Of a stretch of 64,000 bases of DNA, positions 27,552-41,500 are shown piece after piece. The stretch's first letter is position 1. Every line of letters begins with the position of its first letter. Both the position numbers and the translations under genes were made by a program. The DNA is taken from the NCBI GenBank assembly GCA_905116865.2, contig CAJHNH020002668.1:324501-388500 (forward strand), given 5' to 3'. The notes below the pieces were generated by a model. It saw nothing but the letters and a program-made list of their open reading frames with translations, made no database searches and was not told where the DNA came from. This DNA comes from Candidula unifasciata. Taxonomy: Eukaryota; Mollusca; Gastropoda; Stylommatophora; Geomitridae.

Positions 27552-29514
27552 CGAGCTCCACATGATTAATTCTGTCAAATCTTGTTCATCCATCTATTCT
27601 GCACAAACATCACATCATACTAGAACACCTATTTATAATTCACAGTGACAAAAGCAGCAAGCGAGCAAGAGATCTTCACTTGCTGAAAAAGCTGAAGAAT
27701 ATCCTCAAAGAGTCTTCGGAAGACAGAGGTTAGTCTTAACTGGGATTCATGTTATCTCTTCTTCTGAATTCATATTGTAGAACTGCCATTACCGTTTTGT
27801 TTACCACTTTTGCGGTGTAGTCAGACGTTGTGAGCGTGGGGGTGTCTTTGAGCCTGGTGATTTTCTGGTGCATGGCTAGTGCTGTTACCACGGTCTGTGC
27901 AGGTTAGGATTTTATTTATGCCTCCAACAGAACAAAATCCAAACTTACTAAGGATTTGAACCTGGGTCTTCTGCAGGAGAGCCCACTGTTCTTCACCCTC
28001 AGGCCAGCCGCTGTTACATTCACAATGTAACAGTGATGAAACCATTCCCAGGCACTACATACTGCTGTGTGTGTGGAGTTCATGTGGCTTTTTGTTGACA
28101 TTTTAGGGGTCATAGAGCTGAGATATTTCTTCTTCTGTGTTTATCCTGAAAATTGTGGTTGGCATATTGTGCTGTGGTTCACAGCTAGGCTGTGACATCT
28201 GTACCTTTCAGTTCACCATATCTGATTTTAGCAGATCTTTCATTAGTTGCCTTTTATGGCATGCTTGTTAACTCTTTGAGTCCCAAGGAACGCATCATAC
28301 GTTCATAGATTCCTACCTAGAAGCCCAATGAACGCAAGATGTGCCGATTTTACGTCTCTCTTGACTACCCCTTGGGCCTGTGATGCTAAACCCCCTGGGA
28401 CTCAAAGAGTTAAGGAGCAGTGGGCCTATTCCCCCCCCCCCCCCCAAAAAAAAATGGGGCCCATGAATAAACAAGAGAAACATGTTATATTTTTTGTACA
28501 CCTGGCTCGCTAGCACAGTTGGCTAAACTGGACGTCGGGGCGACCGGGTGACAAGCTCCTTGTGGTCTGGGTTCACGCCCAGAGGTAGGCAGAAAAGCCA
28601 CATTTCTCTCAGATTTACGGTATCTATCATGGAATTAAGGCCGAAGGGTTGCGAAATCCATAGTACCGCGCCAAAGGGTTATCAACTCATGGTTTCTGGA
28701 TATTTAAAAAAAAATTATTATGTACAGAAATGTACCTGCTCTGATCTTGTTAAATCAAGGAGCTAAGTGTGTGCATTGAAGGAGGGTGTGGGGGCTGCAA
28801 TAAGGCTGATACCAAAGACAAACAATGGCACATACCCTTCTTTTCCTTCTTAGCATTCACCGGTGGTAAACTCCAGTGGAAGTTCCTGGTTGTTTATCCA
28901 CTTTTGGGCTTTAGTCTTGTTCAGGAACTTGAGTTTTGTAAGCACATCTGTTGAACAGATCTGGTTTATTTTTATGCAGACAATTAATTCCTCACCACTC
29001 AAATAGATGCACTGTGATCTGAAGAAAACACCCTTAATTGGTTGCCTTTTTATGACATACTTGTTAGGGAGGCAGCTGGATTGTTCTGTTTTCTCCTAAA
29101 ATGGGGCCTCAGAACTCACACAGGAAGACTGGTGCATACAAAAATGAAAGTTTTTACAAAATTATTTTTGGGAGTTCAGAAAAAAGTAATTGAAATGTAA
29201 CATTCAAACTTGACAGCAGTAATACAGTAGTGATGTGAAGTAAAAACAACAACAAAAACAGGAAGTACTGGAAATGAAACAATGAAAGATGAAATAGAAA
29301 AAGTGGGAAATCCATATCAGTGAGCTGAGATGGTTGACAAAATATAATTACTCACTTATGTTCTCTATATGCCCCAGAGTCTACGTACACCTGCAGCGTA
29401 TTCACACATCCTCTCTCGCTTTCTCTCTCTGTCTCTTGTCTATCTTGGTCTGTCTCTGTCTCTGTCTCTGTCTATCTTGGTCTGTCTCTCATGCACACAC
29501 ATACATACTTGCTT

Positions 29515-29546
<32 letters not shown>

Positions 29547-32500
29547 CCATGCACGTTATGTTTTATGTTTCTGTTCAGGTTATATGTACATTATGTTCTT
29601 TTCTCCTCTCAAGTTACATAGACATTATGTTGTATCTTTATGTGCAAGTTATGTGCACATTATGTTCCCCTCCCCCCCCCAAGTTACAAAGACCTTATGA
29701 TGTGTTCAAGTTACATGCACATAATGCTCCATGATTGTGTTCAAGTTACATGCACATAATGCTCCATGATTGTGTTCAAGTTACATGCACATAATGCTCC
29801 ATGATTGTGTTCAAGTTACATGCACATAATGCTCCATGATTGTGTTTAAGTTACATGCACATAATGCTCCATGATTGTGTTTAAGTTGCATGTGCATAAT
29901 GCTCCATGATTGTGTTTAAGTTACATGCACATAATGCTCCATGATTGTGTTTAAGTTACATGCACATAATGCTCCATGATTGTGTTTAAGTTACATGCAC
30001 ATAATGCTCCATGATTGTGTTTAAGTTACATGCACATAATGCTCCATGATTGTGTTTAAGTTACATGCACATAATGCTCCATGATTGTGTTTAAGTTGCA
30101 TGCACATAATGCTCCATGATTGTGTTTAAGTTGCATGTGCATAACAATCTTTGTGCTTGTTCAACAGAAGGACTGGAGGAGACAATAATTGAGTTGCTCT
30201 CAGACATGAAAGTGGCAAGCATTGCCCACCAGGTCAGTATTACAGGTGTCCACTGTCCAGCTGTCCAATGTCCAGCTGTCTTCTTTCAGTCCCAAGCAAA
30301 TCAAAAACAAATCTACAGGAGTAAACAATCTAACAATATACAACGAAATATGCCAGGCTGTTGATTGTGCGGTGTATTGTTTGTGTCCGCATTATTTCAA
30401 TTTTCAGCGGGAAAATATACATCCATAGAAAGAAGTGAAGCGATAGAGAGACATAGTAGACAACATAAACATGGGAAGCAGATGTTATCAAAAGAAGAAG
30501 ATGGAGGTTGTTGTTGTTGTTATTGATCCAGCGGCGCATGAGCTTTCGCCCTTTGGCCCAATGCCATGTAGTGGAATTTGCATGTTTTCACAAGCTGTTC
30601 TTTTGCTCCGTACAAGGTGTTCCACTTGTCTGGTCTCGGAGGGAGCAGCGTTCTTCCTGTCTCGCTGAGTTTTGGGCACTCAAAGAGATGGTGTTCAACA
30701 GTTTCGTAGGGGTAGTTACATAGCTGGCAATCTGGGGAGTGTTGTGGCTGTATTCTGTTTAGGTGTCCATTGAGTGGAGTATGTTGCGTTCTAAGTCTGA
30801 AGATGGTGGCCTGGTCCCTTCTTGTTAGATGGTTAATGCTGTCATTAGGATCAGGGCCAGACATATGTCTATAAACCTCTCTTCCAGTGTCTCCCATGGC
30901 CCATCTGTTCAACCAAGTCTCTTTGTTTATAGCTCTTATCAGTGTTTTTGCTGTCTGGAGGCTTGTCGCTGTAGGTGGTTGTTCTTGTGTTGCTCCTTTC
31001 TTTGCCAATCTGTCAGCTCTGTCATTACCTGGTGTGCCGGAGTGACCTGGAATCCACTGCATCACTATTCTGATGTTGTATGAGGTAATAAGCTGATCGG
31101 CATCCAGGATTATCTTGGCTATGTCAGTTCTGCAGCGTTCATTGCCCTCCAGAGCTTGAAGGGCAGACATTGAATCTGTGAAGATGACAATATTTTAGAC
31201 CTTTGAGGGGTAAACATCCATTACAGTCTTTAGGTGGTATACTGCTGTTTCCAGTGCAATTATTTCAGCTTCATAGTTTGAACAGAATTCCCCGCATGCA
31301 TCAAAAATCTCTTCAACAGATCCATCGGGATAACCTATGTAGATTCCGTAACCTGCTTTAATGGTAGCTTTAAATGCTGATCCATCAGTATAGACATGTA
31401 TCCATTCTTGGGGGTAAGAATCAACGGTCTTTAGTGATGAGTTCATAAGAGCGATTGGGTCGACTGTTTGGTTTCCTCGCCTACCAATTTAGTTTGGACT
31501 TCTGGAGCTTTAAAGCGAGCATGTGGTGGTAGGTTTTTTGCAACATTCTGAATTCCTTGACGTCTTTCTGGGAGGTGGTATCTGTCCTGAATTTCATTAA
31601 CACAGTGTAAAACCGATTTGTGCTTTATTCTTTGTTTGGGTTCCCAGTTTTCTACAAGATGTCTATTAGGATGGTTACGATTTTTCCTAACGCATCTTTC
31701 ATAAATTTCTAAAGTGGCTTTTTCTCTCCGCAACCCGAGGGGTTCCACATTTGTATGGATTTCACATGCAGCAGTTGGTGTAGACTGCATAGCTCCGCAG
31801 ATTAATCGGAGGGCATTATTTTGTACTCTGTCAAGAGTCTCTAGGTTAGTTTTGGAACAAGTTGTAAGCAGTGAGTTGTTGTACTCTATCACAGAGCGAA
31901 CATATCCTAGGTATAAGCCCCTCAGAGTTTCCTTGTCTGATCCCCATGATGTACCTGCAAGTCTCTTTAATAACTGTAAACCGCCTCAATGCCTTATTCC
32001 TGATGTTTTCAATATGGTTCTTGAGGCTGAGCTGCGGGTCAAGTGTGACTCCAAGGTATGTGGGATGCTCTTCTTTCATCACTTGGTGTTTGTCTAACCT
32101 CAGGTTAATATTCTTCCTTGCTACTTGGTGGCTTTTGGTAAAGATTGTGTAGACCGTCTTTGCACAGTTAATCTTGAGTTTCCATCTTTGGCAGTAATCA
32201 TGCAGTCTTCTAAGGTCTCCATTCAGTCTTTGGGCTCCACTTTCCACATTTTCATGACTCTGCCATATTGCTAGGTCATCAGCGTACAAGGCTTTTTCGG
32301 CCTTGATTTGTTCTGGCAGGTCATTGATAAAGATTAGGAATAGTGTACAGCTCAATGATGAGCCTTGTGGCAAGCCCTCCTCCAAGACTTCTTTAGAAGA
32401 GATTGCGTTGTGCATCTTAGTCTGGATTGTTCTATCTATCAGGAAGTATTTCACCCAGTTATACAATCTGCCATGTATTCCTATGCTCATCATCTTCATC

Positions 32501-35500
32501 AGGAGACCTTTTCTCCATACTCTGTCATAGGCCTGCTGGAGATCGACAAAGACTGCCACTGTGTGTTTCTTATTCTGGAAGCCATCATGTATTCTTTGTG
32601 TCAGTCTGAACAGCTGGTCTTCTGTGCAGCTGTTGGTTCTGAAGCCTGCCTGTTCATGGCATAGAACACCAGAACTCTCAAGGAACCAATATAAGCGCCT
32701 GTTTATCATTCTTTCTGCAACTTTGCCCAAGCATGATGTTAAGGATATCGGGCGGTAGCTTTTGGGGTCATCTGGAGGCTTTTTGGTTTTAAGGATGGGG
32801 ACGATATATGCATTCCTCCATGCCCTTGGAAGTTTGCTTGACCTCCAAGTTTTATTAATAAGCCTGAGAACTACTTCTCTCCCAGACCGGCCAAGATGTA
32901 GCAGCATTTCATTGTGGATAAGAAGATGGAGATGAATTGGATATGTTTGTAGAATGGCCCCTGACACTTTGGAAAGGGCTTGTGGTCGGCAACAGATAGA
33001 AAAAGGAGATGTGGATGACCTAAGGAAAGGACAGCAAAAAAGGAAATCAAGTGTGAACTGGTATGAGATACTATAGGCAGAGTTGCAACAGACTGGCAAC
33101 AACGGAGAGCACTTATGAATGCCTTATGTCAGTGATTCCCAAACTGTGCGCCGCGGTGCCCCAGGGGCCGCAACCTCTTCACAGAATTGAAGAAAGGGGC
33201 GGCAACTAAGAAAAGTTTGAGAAACAATGCCTTATATGACAGCGGTGACATGAAGAATAGATAGATAGCTATCATTGCGCAAATCTAGCCTGTCACCTCA
33301 AATTGTGACAGTGTCTCATGCAGTGCAGTGAGTCATTAGCTCTTCTTATTGGATCTCACCTATCGTGTAATGTGTTCTTTTACTTGTTGATTTTTCCAGA
33401 GTGAGCAACAGAACTGAAGCATTCCAATGGGTAGAGAAAATCTCAGCCACATGTTGTCATAGTTTTGGATTCGCAAAGCATGCTCAGGAGGGTAGAGTCA
33501 GGTTTTCTTTGAATGGAATTGGTTGCATTAATCCAGAGGTCGAAGATGGTGAGAGTCACATGGGTGTTGTGCCTGGGCCATCATGCATGTGTGGAAATGA
33601 GCAGGCAGATAGGTTGGCTGAACTGGTTTCACTGGGGGGATGGACCGCACCTGCACAAGACAGAGGTGATCTCTCACCTGTGGGGTGAGGTAACAGGCGA
33701 AATGGAAGATATTGAAAACCTGCAGCTGGAGGAAATGTTGCAGTGGGGAGAGTTTGCAGGCTCTGGACGCCACACGAGACTCAGGGGAAAGGCAAGAAGA
33801 GGAGTTAACCAGATAACAGTGGGTACCTTCAGTGTGTAGACTCCTCACTGTCTGTTGAGGAGGGAGATGAAGCTATTATGGGTTTGTCTTGAATGATGGA
33901 ATGTTGAACCTTTACCCAGATGAACTCATTTGTGAAGCAACAGAAATGTTAGAGAACATGTTTATTAATGGGTGGGGTATTTCATGTGTAACATTCTTTT
34001 GTGGAACTGGTCTTCTTCACTCTAAATAAGTAGAAAGCACTCAGAAGTTGCACTTCACAATACTCAGTTGAGTGTGCACATCCGAATAAAGAGTGATGAA
34101 TGTGCATGTAATGCTCTGCTCTGCACAACTTGGTGCCTTGTGGGAGAGTGTGCACAGTTCTGAGGAGCAGATGGATCACCACAGTCTGGTGAGATTGATG
34201 CAGCGGGGAGGGACTAGAGGTTCAGGCAAGACAGACGTTAAATCAGAATGCTACTGGCACCATTAGTATCAGAACTGTTCACTGGCTGTTGAGGATGGGG
34301 ACGGAGTGCCTATGGGAATACCCCTAGTGCTGTGATGTCGGTTCTTGAATCAACTTAACTCATATAATGCTCTGATATAAACAGAAATAAACATGGACAT
34401 AATTTACTTGGTCAATTCTGTATTGATATATTGATTAGGCCTGGCTAATAGTGACGCCACTGTGACTACACATCCTGGGAGTAAAGTCTGGTCAAGCATG
34501 TCAGCTTATTCTTGGAGGTCAAAAGAGCGACTAAATAAATTATTAATAAACTACAAATTTTTTTTTCATAATTATACTTTTACAATTTGAGTTTATGTCA
34601 TCTTTTTCAACTGTGTAATTTGTTTTTTCAAGGCGATTGAAAGAGTCCTCAGCACTCGCTATCTTCCTGTTAAACTAATGCAAAATGTCGTAAAAACCTG
34701 CATTAAAAAGTTGGATTCCAGAGGTAAGAATGAATTAATAATGTCTGTCTTATATCATGAATGAAAATTGTTTAGTCATTGTTTTGGTCTCTTGCTCCAT
34801 AAAAGATGAGGTTGGTTTTGTTTCGCTTGTTGATTTATTTTCTTAAGTATTGATCTATTAAATAATATATCATCATAAGAGTTAAGATGTGGTCCAGATT
34901 TTCTGTTAACCTGTTCCGCACCAGCTTGTAATTAATTTAACTCTTTATATCCAGAGAAGGTCTAGTATAAAGTATATAAAGTAGCTTGTGTTCCAATCTG
35001 AAGAAATTAAATATTAACACTCTGGGACAGAAGAAGGTGAACTGACAACGGTGAGTTAACCCTTTTGCACCATACCAATCTATATTTAAAAAAAACAATT
35101 TACCTGTTTCAAAATTGTGTTCCGAAGAAACACATTGTTATAATTCTTTGAAACTGCCTTAGGAAACTAGAGGAAGAGAAGAAGCAGAAGAAGAAGCAGA
35201 AGAAGAAGCAGAAGAAGAAGCAAAAGAAGAAGCAAAAGAAGAAGCAGAAGAAGAAGCAGAAGAAGAAGCAGAAGAAGAAGCAGAAGAAGAAGCAGAAGAA
35301 GAAGCAGAAGAAATCTGAAGTCTTGGTCAGGTGTAATAAAAATCCAGGGGATTACTGCATTGCTGCGGCCCTCAAGTCACTAAAAATATGGATCTTTCAT
35401 ATTTAGTTATTTTTTTTTTGCAGGAACTATAATTTTTTTTTTAATGCAGGGAAGTAATCACTAAATACAGAGCAAAGAAGCAACTGCTTTCCTTCCCTTT

Positions 35501-38500
35501 GACCAAGAAAACAGGGGTTTTGTTGACACAGCCATAGAGAGCAAAATGGTGTCACAATGAAGAAACCAGAAATTATTTTTTTCACCCTACATGATCTCAA
35601 AATTTTGTAGTAAATAAAATCATATCGCCCAGGCTACACACTATGCACTTGCAATCAATACCAGAGCTGTTATATAAGCACATAGGCTACTGCCCAAAGA
35701 CATGATGCCATCAAAATCAATCAAATTCAGAAAACTAAATTTCTTTTGGCAACAGGGTTAGTGTAGGGAGTCGCCGTGGCGGAGTGGCTAGACGCTCACT
35801 GCGGATCAGAAAGTTGTGGATTCGCTCCCTGGCGGAGCCAGACATTTAAAAAAAATGACCTTAGCTCCCAGGTCGACCCAGCTTTGAGTGGGTACTAGGT
35901 GCAGTCCCGGAAGTAAAGGCGGCCAGCGTGATGCTGACCACATCACCCATCTTGTGCCGATTGGTCTTTAAAAATATAGGTCTAGCCCAATATGCTGTAT
36001 ACGCCTAAAGGCGGGGAAAAGGGTCCTTTGCTTACTTTACTAACAGGTTATTGTAACAACCATCTACAGTAGAAGTGAGTAAGACATGTATACTGTTGGG
36101 CTAGCTGATGAATGTAGGGTATCTTGTTTAGCGTAGAAAGAGTTGAGCAAAGCAACTAATCTCTTGGTGTTACCAGAACCCGTAAATCTCCACCAATGTC
36201 TGCCTTCAGTCTTGGTTGTACCGTCTGCCAGACTATCCTGCCAAAATCAATATGCTATCTGTCCATTGGTATATTTAAAAGTTAGGGTTAATGAAGAATT
36301 TTTAACTATAAATCATGATAAACCCGCAAATGCTATTTCTTCCTTGGCAAATGTTGTGCGGTGCAGATGCTTATTATTTCAGTAAGATAAGTTTCAAAGG
36401 TTTTATGTCATCTGATTTTTTTTCTTCCACTCCTCATCCTATTAACATTTCCAGTAGATTTATTGTCTTGATCTAATCTTTTTAATTAATTAATTCATTC
36501 ATTAATTCATTATCCTGTTGTGCCTTTATATGTCACATAGAGCTCACAGTCTATTTCTCCGTCCCATACTATCCTGTGCTATCACTTCAGTATCATGAGA
36601 GAGATCCAGTCCCTCACCTCTGGCTTCTCGCAGAATGGTATTCTTTCCTGCAAGTTTCTGCAGCAGATATGTTTTTACAGGGTGGGAGAGCTGGTCCATA
36701 CCCAGCCCTCCTCCTTTCTTATCCTGGCTTGGGACTGGCAATGACAGATATCTAATTTTTATTCCTTTATTATTTTTTTTTCAAGGACTTCCTTATTTCT
36801 GTTTTATTCACTTATTATATTAATTATGTATGTGGGTCATGAAGAAAGACTATTTCGTCTGCAGCTGGAGACAGCCTTGACCTTGACAGTAAAATGATGC
36901 TGAGATTCTGCAAGACCCAGCGATCCCTTCTGACCCTTTATGACACAGTGAGCCAGCTCAACCAGGCACAGCCCGAGGCCACCAAACTGTCTGATGTGCA
37001 GGTTTGTCTTACATTTCTGTGGGTGTGTCTGCGGATGTGTTTGTCTGCGTGTGTGCGTCTGCATGTGTGCCTGTTGGTTGTGTTTGTGTGTCTGTATCTG
37101 TGTGCGTCTGTGTGTGTTTGTGTATGTGTCTGCATGTGTGTGTGTGTCTGTATCTCTGTGGGTATATGTGTATATGTGTCTGCCTGTGTGTGTCTGTGGG
37201 TGTGTCTTATTCCTAATTCAACATATACATCAGCCTTCTGCCTCTCATGCTTGTCTGTGCCCATCTTTACTCATATTCTTAGCAGTGATGTGGACAGGCA
37301 GCTTCTCAAATCCTAAGATCGTCCTGCCTCTCTAAAGACATTAACAGTGTCATCACGATCCGTGGGCTGGCCATAAGCAACTAGAGCAGAGCCGGCCAGT
37401 CTATCAACTCTTTCATTGCCAGCATACCCTGGGACAAAGATGAAGGTCACACTGCAAACACAAGGGAGTTTCACAGTGACTCAATATTATATTGAATTAC
37501 ACTTGTAATGGAGTCAGTGCTGTATTTATTTTGTCCTGTGTATGCAAGACACTCTGTAATGAATACACCATACATTTTGAAAGCTATTTATCTTTTTCCT
37601 GAACCAGGTTTTGACAGAGGTCCTGGGTCTGCCACTGCATGAAACGACAGCCGCTCTGAATTTATTGAGACAACAAGATCTGCTGACCTCAACCAGCTGC
37701 CCTGCCAAACAGGCTTCGAAGGTGACCTTTAAAGATGCTTCAGGACCACTTGCGGCCACATCCTTTCTTCATGCCTTCTCGTACAGAACTTTGCTGTCAA
37801 ATGAGGATGATGCCGCAGCCTCAACACCTTCCAAACAGACACAGATAACTATCAGCAAGGAGGTGACAGAAGAACGTAGACTTGCTTTGGGTCAGTAGCT
37901 GCTTCTGTTTTTTCTTGTGTACTTTATATCGCCTCTTGGGGCATAGCCCTCAACAAGTGCAATTTTTATAGGGATCGTTACAGGATCAACAGTATTTGAA
38001 CTTTGTTTGACACTCTTGGCAGGCAGCTAGCTGTTCTGCGGAGAGAGACTGAGCCATATAGAATAAAACCCAGTGCATTGAAGGCCATCCTCTCGACTAA
38101 CCTTTAGGCTTGCACAAAATTATCCTGTTTTTACTAGATCCTGCAGCTCCCTTCATGCCATTCCCATGTTACTCACTTTGTTTTCAGTTCTCTTCGCCAT
38201 GTGTTTTAGGTCCTCCCCTATTTCTTTGACCCTGTGGGTTCCAGAGAAAGGCCTTTCTTGATGTGCTGTTATTCCCATTTAGGATTTGTGGCATGGTTAT
38301 GGAGGAAGGGGTGTTCTCTTCGAAGTTGTAGTGCATCTGTCTGAGATGCGACGAAACAACAGTCTGCTTATAAATAAGCCAGAACTGTAAAATAGTTGTG
38401 CACGCAAAACTCAAATTCTGGAAAAAGACTAAAGTCCAGAAGTAGACGAACAACCAGAACTCTTCGCCCTAGTGTACAGCCGATGAATACTAAGAATAAA

Positions 38501-41500
38501 AAGAAGATATACTACCAGTTTTTCTTCAGTGCATGCTCTATCCATGGTCAGTAACTAGTGATGAAGAGTATGTTATGAATAATTTTAAATAGTAAGTTAT
38601 TGAATGTGAACCTCAGGGACGTAGCTGTTAGTTTCTTTCTTATCAACACAGTAAGCTGGCTTCGATCTCCAGCCTCCCCCAGAGAGTTTCAAGAAGGTAA
38701 AGGGGCCATTCAATTTGGTAAATAGGGATTTATTCTAAAGACCAGAAGCCCCTGGCTTGTTCTGCTCACTAGGGCAAGGAGTTTCTGCGACATGGATCCT
38801 GATAACAAGACGGTAATCTCATTGTTTTTTTTAAATACAGATAGGGTAGGAATGAATATGCTTGATATGAAATGTTTCTTTATACTGATTGGGATTGCAA
38901 AAAGTCTTACTAAAGCAGTGGTTCTCAACCTTCCTGATGCCGCAACCCTTTAATACAGTTCCTCATGTTGTGGCGACCCTTTAATACAGTTCCTCATGTT
39001 GTGGCGACCCTTTAATACAGTTCCTCATATTGTGGCGACCCTTTAATACAGTTCCTCATAATGTGGCAACGCTTTAATACAGTTCCTCATATTGTGGCAA
39101 CCCTTTAATACAGTTCCTCACGTTGTGGCGACCCTTTAATACAGTTCCTCATGTTGTGGCGACCCTTTAATACAGTTCCTCATATTGTGGCGACCCTTTA
39201 ATACAGTTCCTCATATTGTGGTGATCCTTTAATACAGTTCCTCATGTTGTGGCGATCCTTTAATACAGTTTCTCACGTTGTGGCGACCCTTTAATACAGT
39301 TCCTCATGTTGTGGCGACCCTTTAATACAGTTCCCTCATGTTGTGGCAACCCTTTAATCCAGTTCCTCATGTTGTGGCGACCCTTTAATACAGTTCCTCA
39401 TGTTGTTGCGACCCTTTAATACAGTTCCTCATGTTGTGGCGACCCTTTAATATAGTTCCTCATGTTGTGGCGACCCTTTAATACAGTTCCTCATGTTGTG
39501 GCGACCCTATAATACAGTTCCTCATGTTGTGGCGACCCTTTAATACAGTTCCTCATGTTGTGGCGACCCTATAATATAGTTCCTCATGTTGTGGCGACCC
39601 TTTAATACAGTTCCTCATTTTGTGGCAACCCTTTAATACAGTTCCTCATGTTGTGGCGACCCTTTAATACAGTTCCTCATGTTGTGGCAACCCCCAACCA
39701 TAGTTATTTTTGTTGCTACTTCATAACTTCAGTGAATATGGATATTCCAATGGTCTTTAGCGACCTCTGATCCATAAAAGGGTCGTGACCCCCCAGATTG
39801 AGAACTGCTGTGCTAAAGAAATGGGCCCTGTACCCCTGGTAATTACCTTTTACTTTATTAATGTACTTTGTCTAAAATTTTATTTCAGCTGATTTTCTCT
39901 TTGGTGGCTGTTTCAATAACTGTTGCCAAGCCCAGGAGCTTATGTCTGTGATTCAAAGCAGCCATCTTCCTCCAGCACAACTCATGGTGACTTTCATTTT
40001 GTTGTCTATTGTTTACAAAAATAAACATTCATACCTGTCACAGGTATGACATTATATCAGTAACAGTGAAATGTAAATCACAGAACAATATAATCAGAAC
40101 TAATCAGCCTGCAGTCCGCAGTCCAGATCTGGCCCGCGGAGGCCCAGCAAATGGCCCGTAGATCACTGCCATTGTATTAATATTCCTTCTGTGCTGGGGC
40201 TCAGGCCTCTTGCCTGTGAAGATAGATACCCATTTTGAAATGTTTGCCCCTGAGTGGAGCAAATAGTTGTTGAATTTAGTTAAATAGCTACTTGAGAAGT
40301 TGTGAATAGCTATTGAATAGCTCTGATCTAATGAGTGACATTACCAAACTTCTTTTCATGAAATAAAATGACTAAGAAATAAACTAAAAGAAATTTCAGA
40401 TACTTAGTTTTTGTTTGTTGTGAATAAAGAAATTAGGAATACAGTACAAAAGAAAACTAACCACCTGCAAAATAAGATGACTGAGAAAGGCCAAAAACAA
40501 AAATAAAAGAGATCATGTGAGAAACAAAGAAATTACTTTGCAACAATACCTATAAATTTAATTCATTAAAAAACAAAGACTGAAATGGCTTGGCCATTTA
40601 GTGAGAATGAATCCAATGATGCCAGCAGTGAGAGCATACAACAAGAAAGTAGAAACACTAAGAGGTGGGGGATAACCAAGAAGAAGATGGATTGAAGGAG
40701 TCAGTGATACCTTCACACTCCACATGGCAGCATACTAGGCAACCAAGCGTGCCCAAAACTCGGAAACAAATCATCTGTTAACCTGTGGGGCCTAGCGGCA
40801 CATAGCAGAAAATGGACAAAAGAAAGAAAGAAGGAATACAATTTTTATTTTATTAGTGCTCATGATAACAAGAAAAAATACCTATGTTTATATTGTGAAG
40901 ATTAATCAAAAGCTTTTAACAGAGTATAATATCAATACATTTGTTGTTGTTGTTGTTGTTGTTGTTATCATCTTGTAGCGGCCCCTTTGTGTCACCAGTA
41001 CCAAACATGGACCCTTACTACAACTGATAAGTGGAAGATCGTAACAACAGAGATGAGGTGTCTTGGGAGAGCTGCCGGTATGAGGAGAAGAGATAAAATC
41101 AAGAATGAAGAAATTAGAAGGTCTAGGACTGAAACAAGTCATACAATTCCTTAAAGAACAACAAATAAGATGGTTTGGCCACTTGTCGAGCATGCCCTGG
41201 TACCAACTGCCACAGAGAGCCACGCTGAAGTAATATAATGAACGCAGAGCAAGGGAAAGAAGACCATGTAAGAGATGGAATGACAACATCAGGAGCAGCC
41301 TAACAGAAATGAACACATTGTACATTGCATTGGAAGAAGTGCACAAACGATCCTTACATCTTCCCCCACATCTCACTCAGGTTAATGGTGGAAGAGAAGA
41401 AACAACCCCTTTGCAGAAAAGTGCACTCGTCACACCCTGCCTGAAAGAAACTCGGTCTCTTGCCAGATCTCTCACCTCATGCACTTTCCTGACCAGGGTG

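Noticed and set aside
35768..35845. tRNA gene (also near 5760, 19500, 20560, 25830, 28510 and 42590)
   Set aside because: Box A and box B are present, but a clean cloverleaf is not, and each head continues into a repeated SINE body.
36894..37335. Cys/Val-rich frame of 140 codons after exon 17
   Set aside because: Its first ~36 codons are exon 17. The rest is the TG-rich intron repeat read through the donor.
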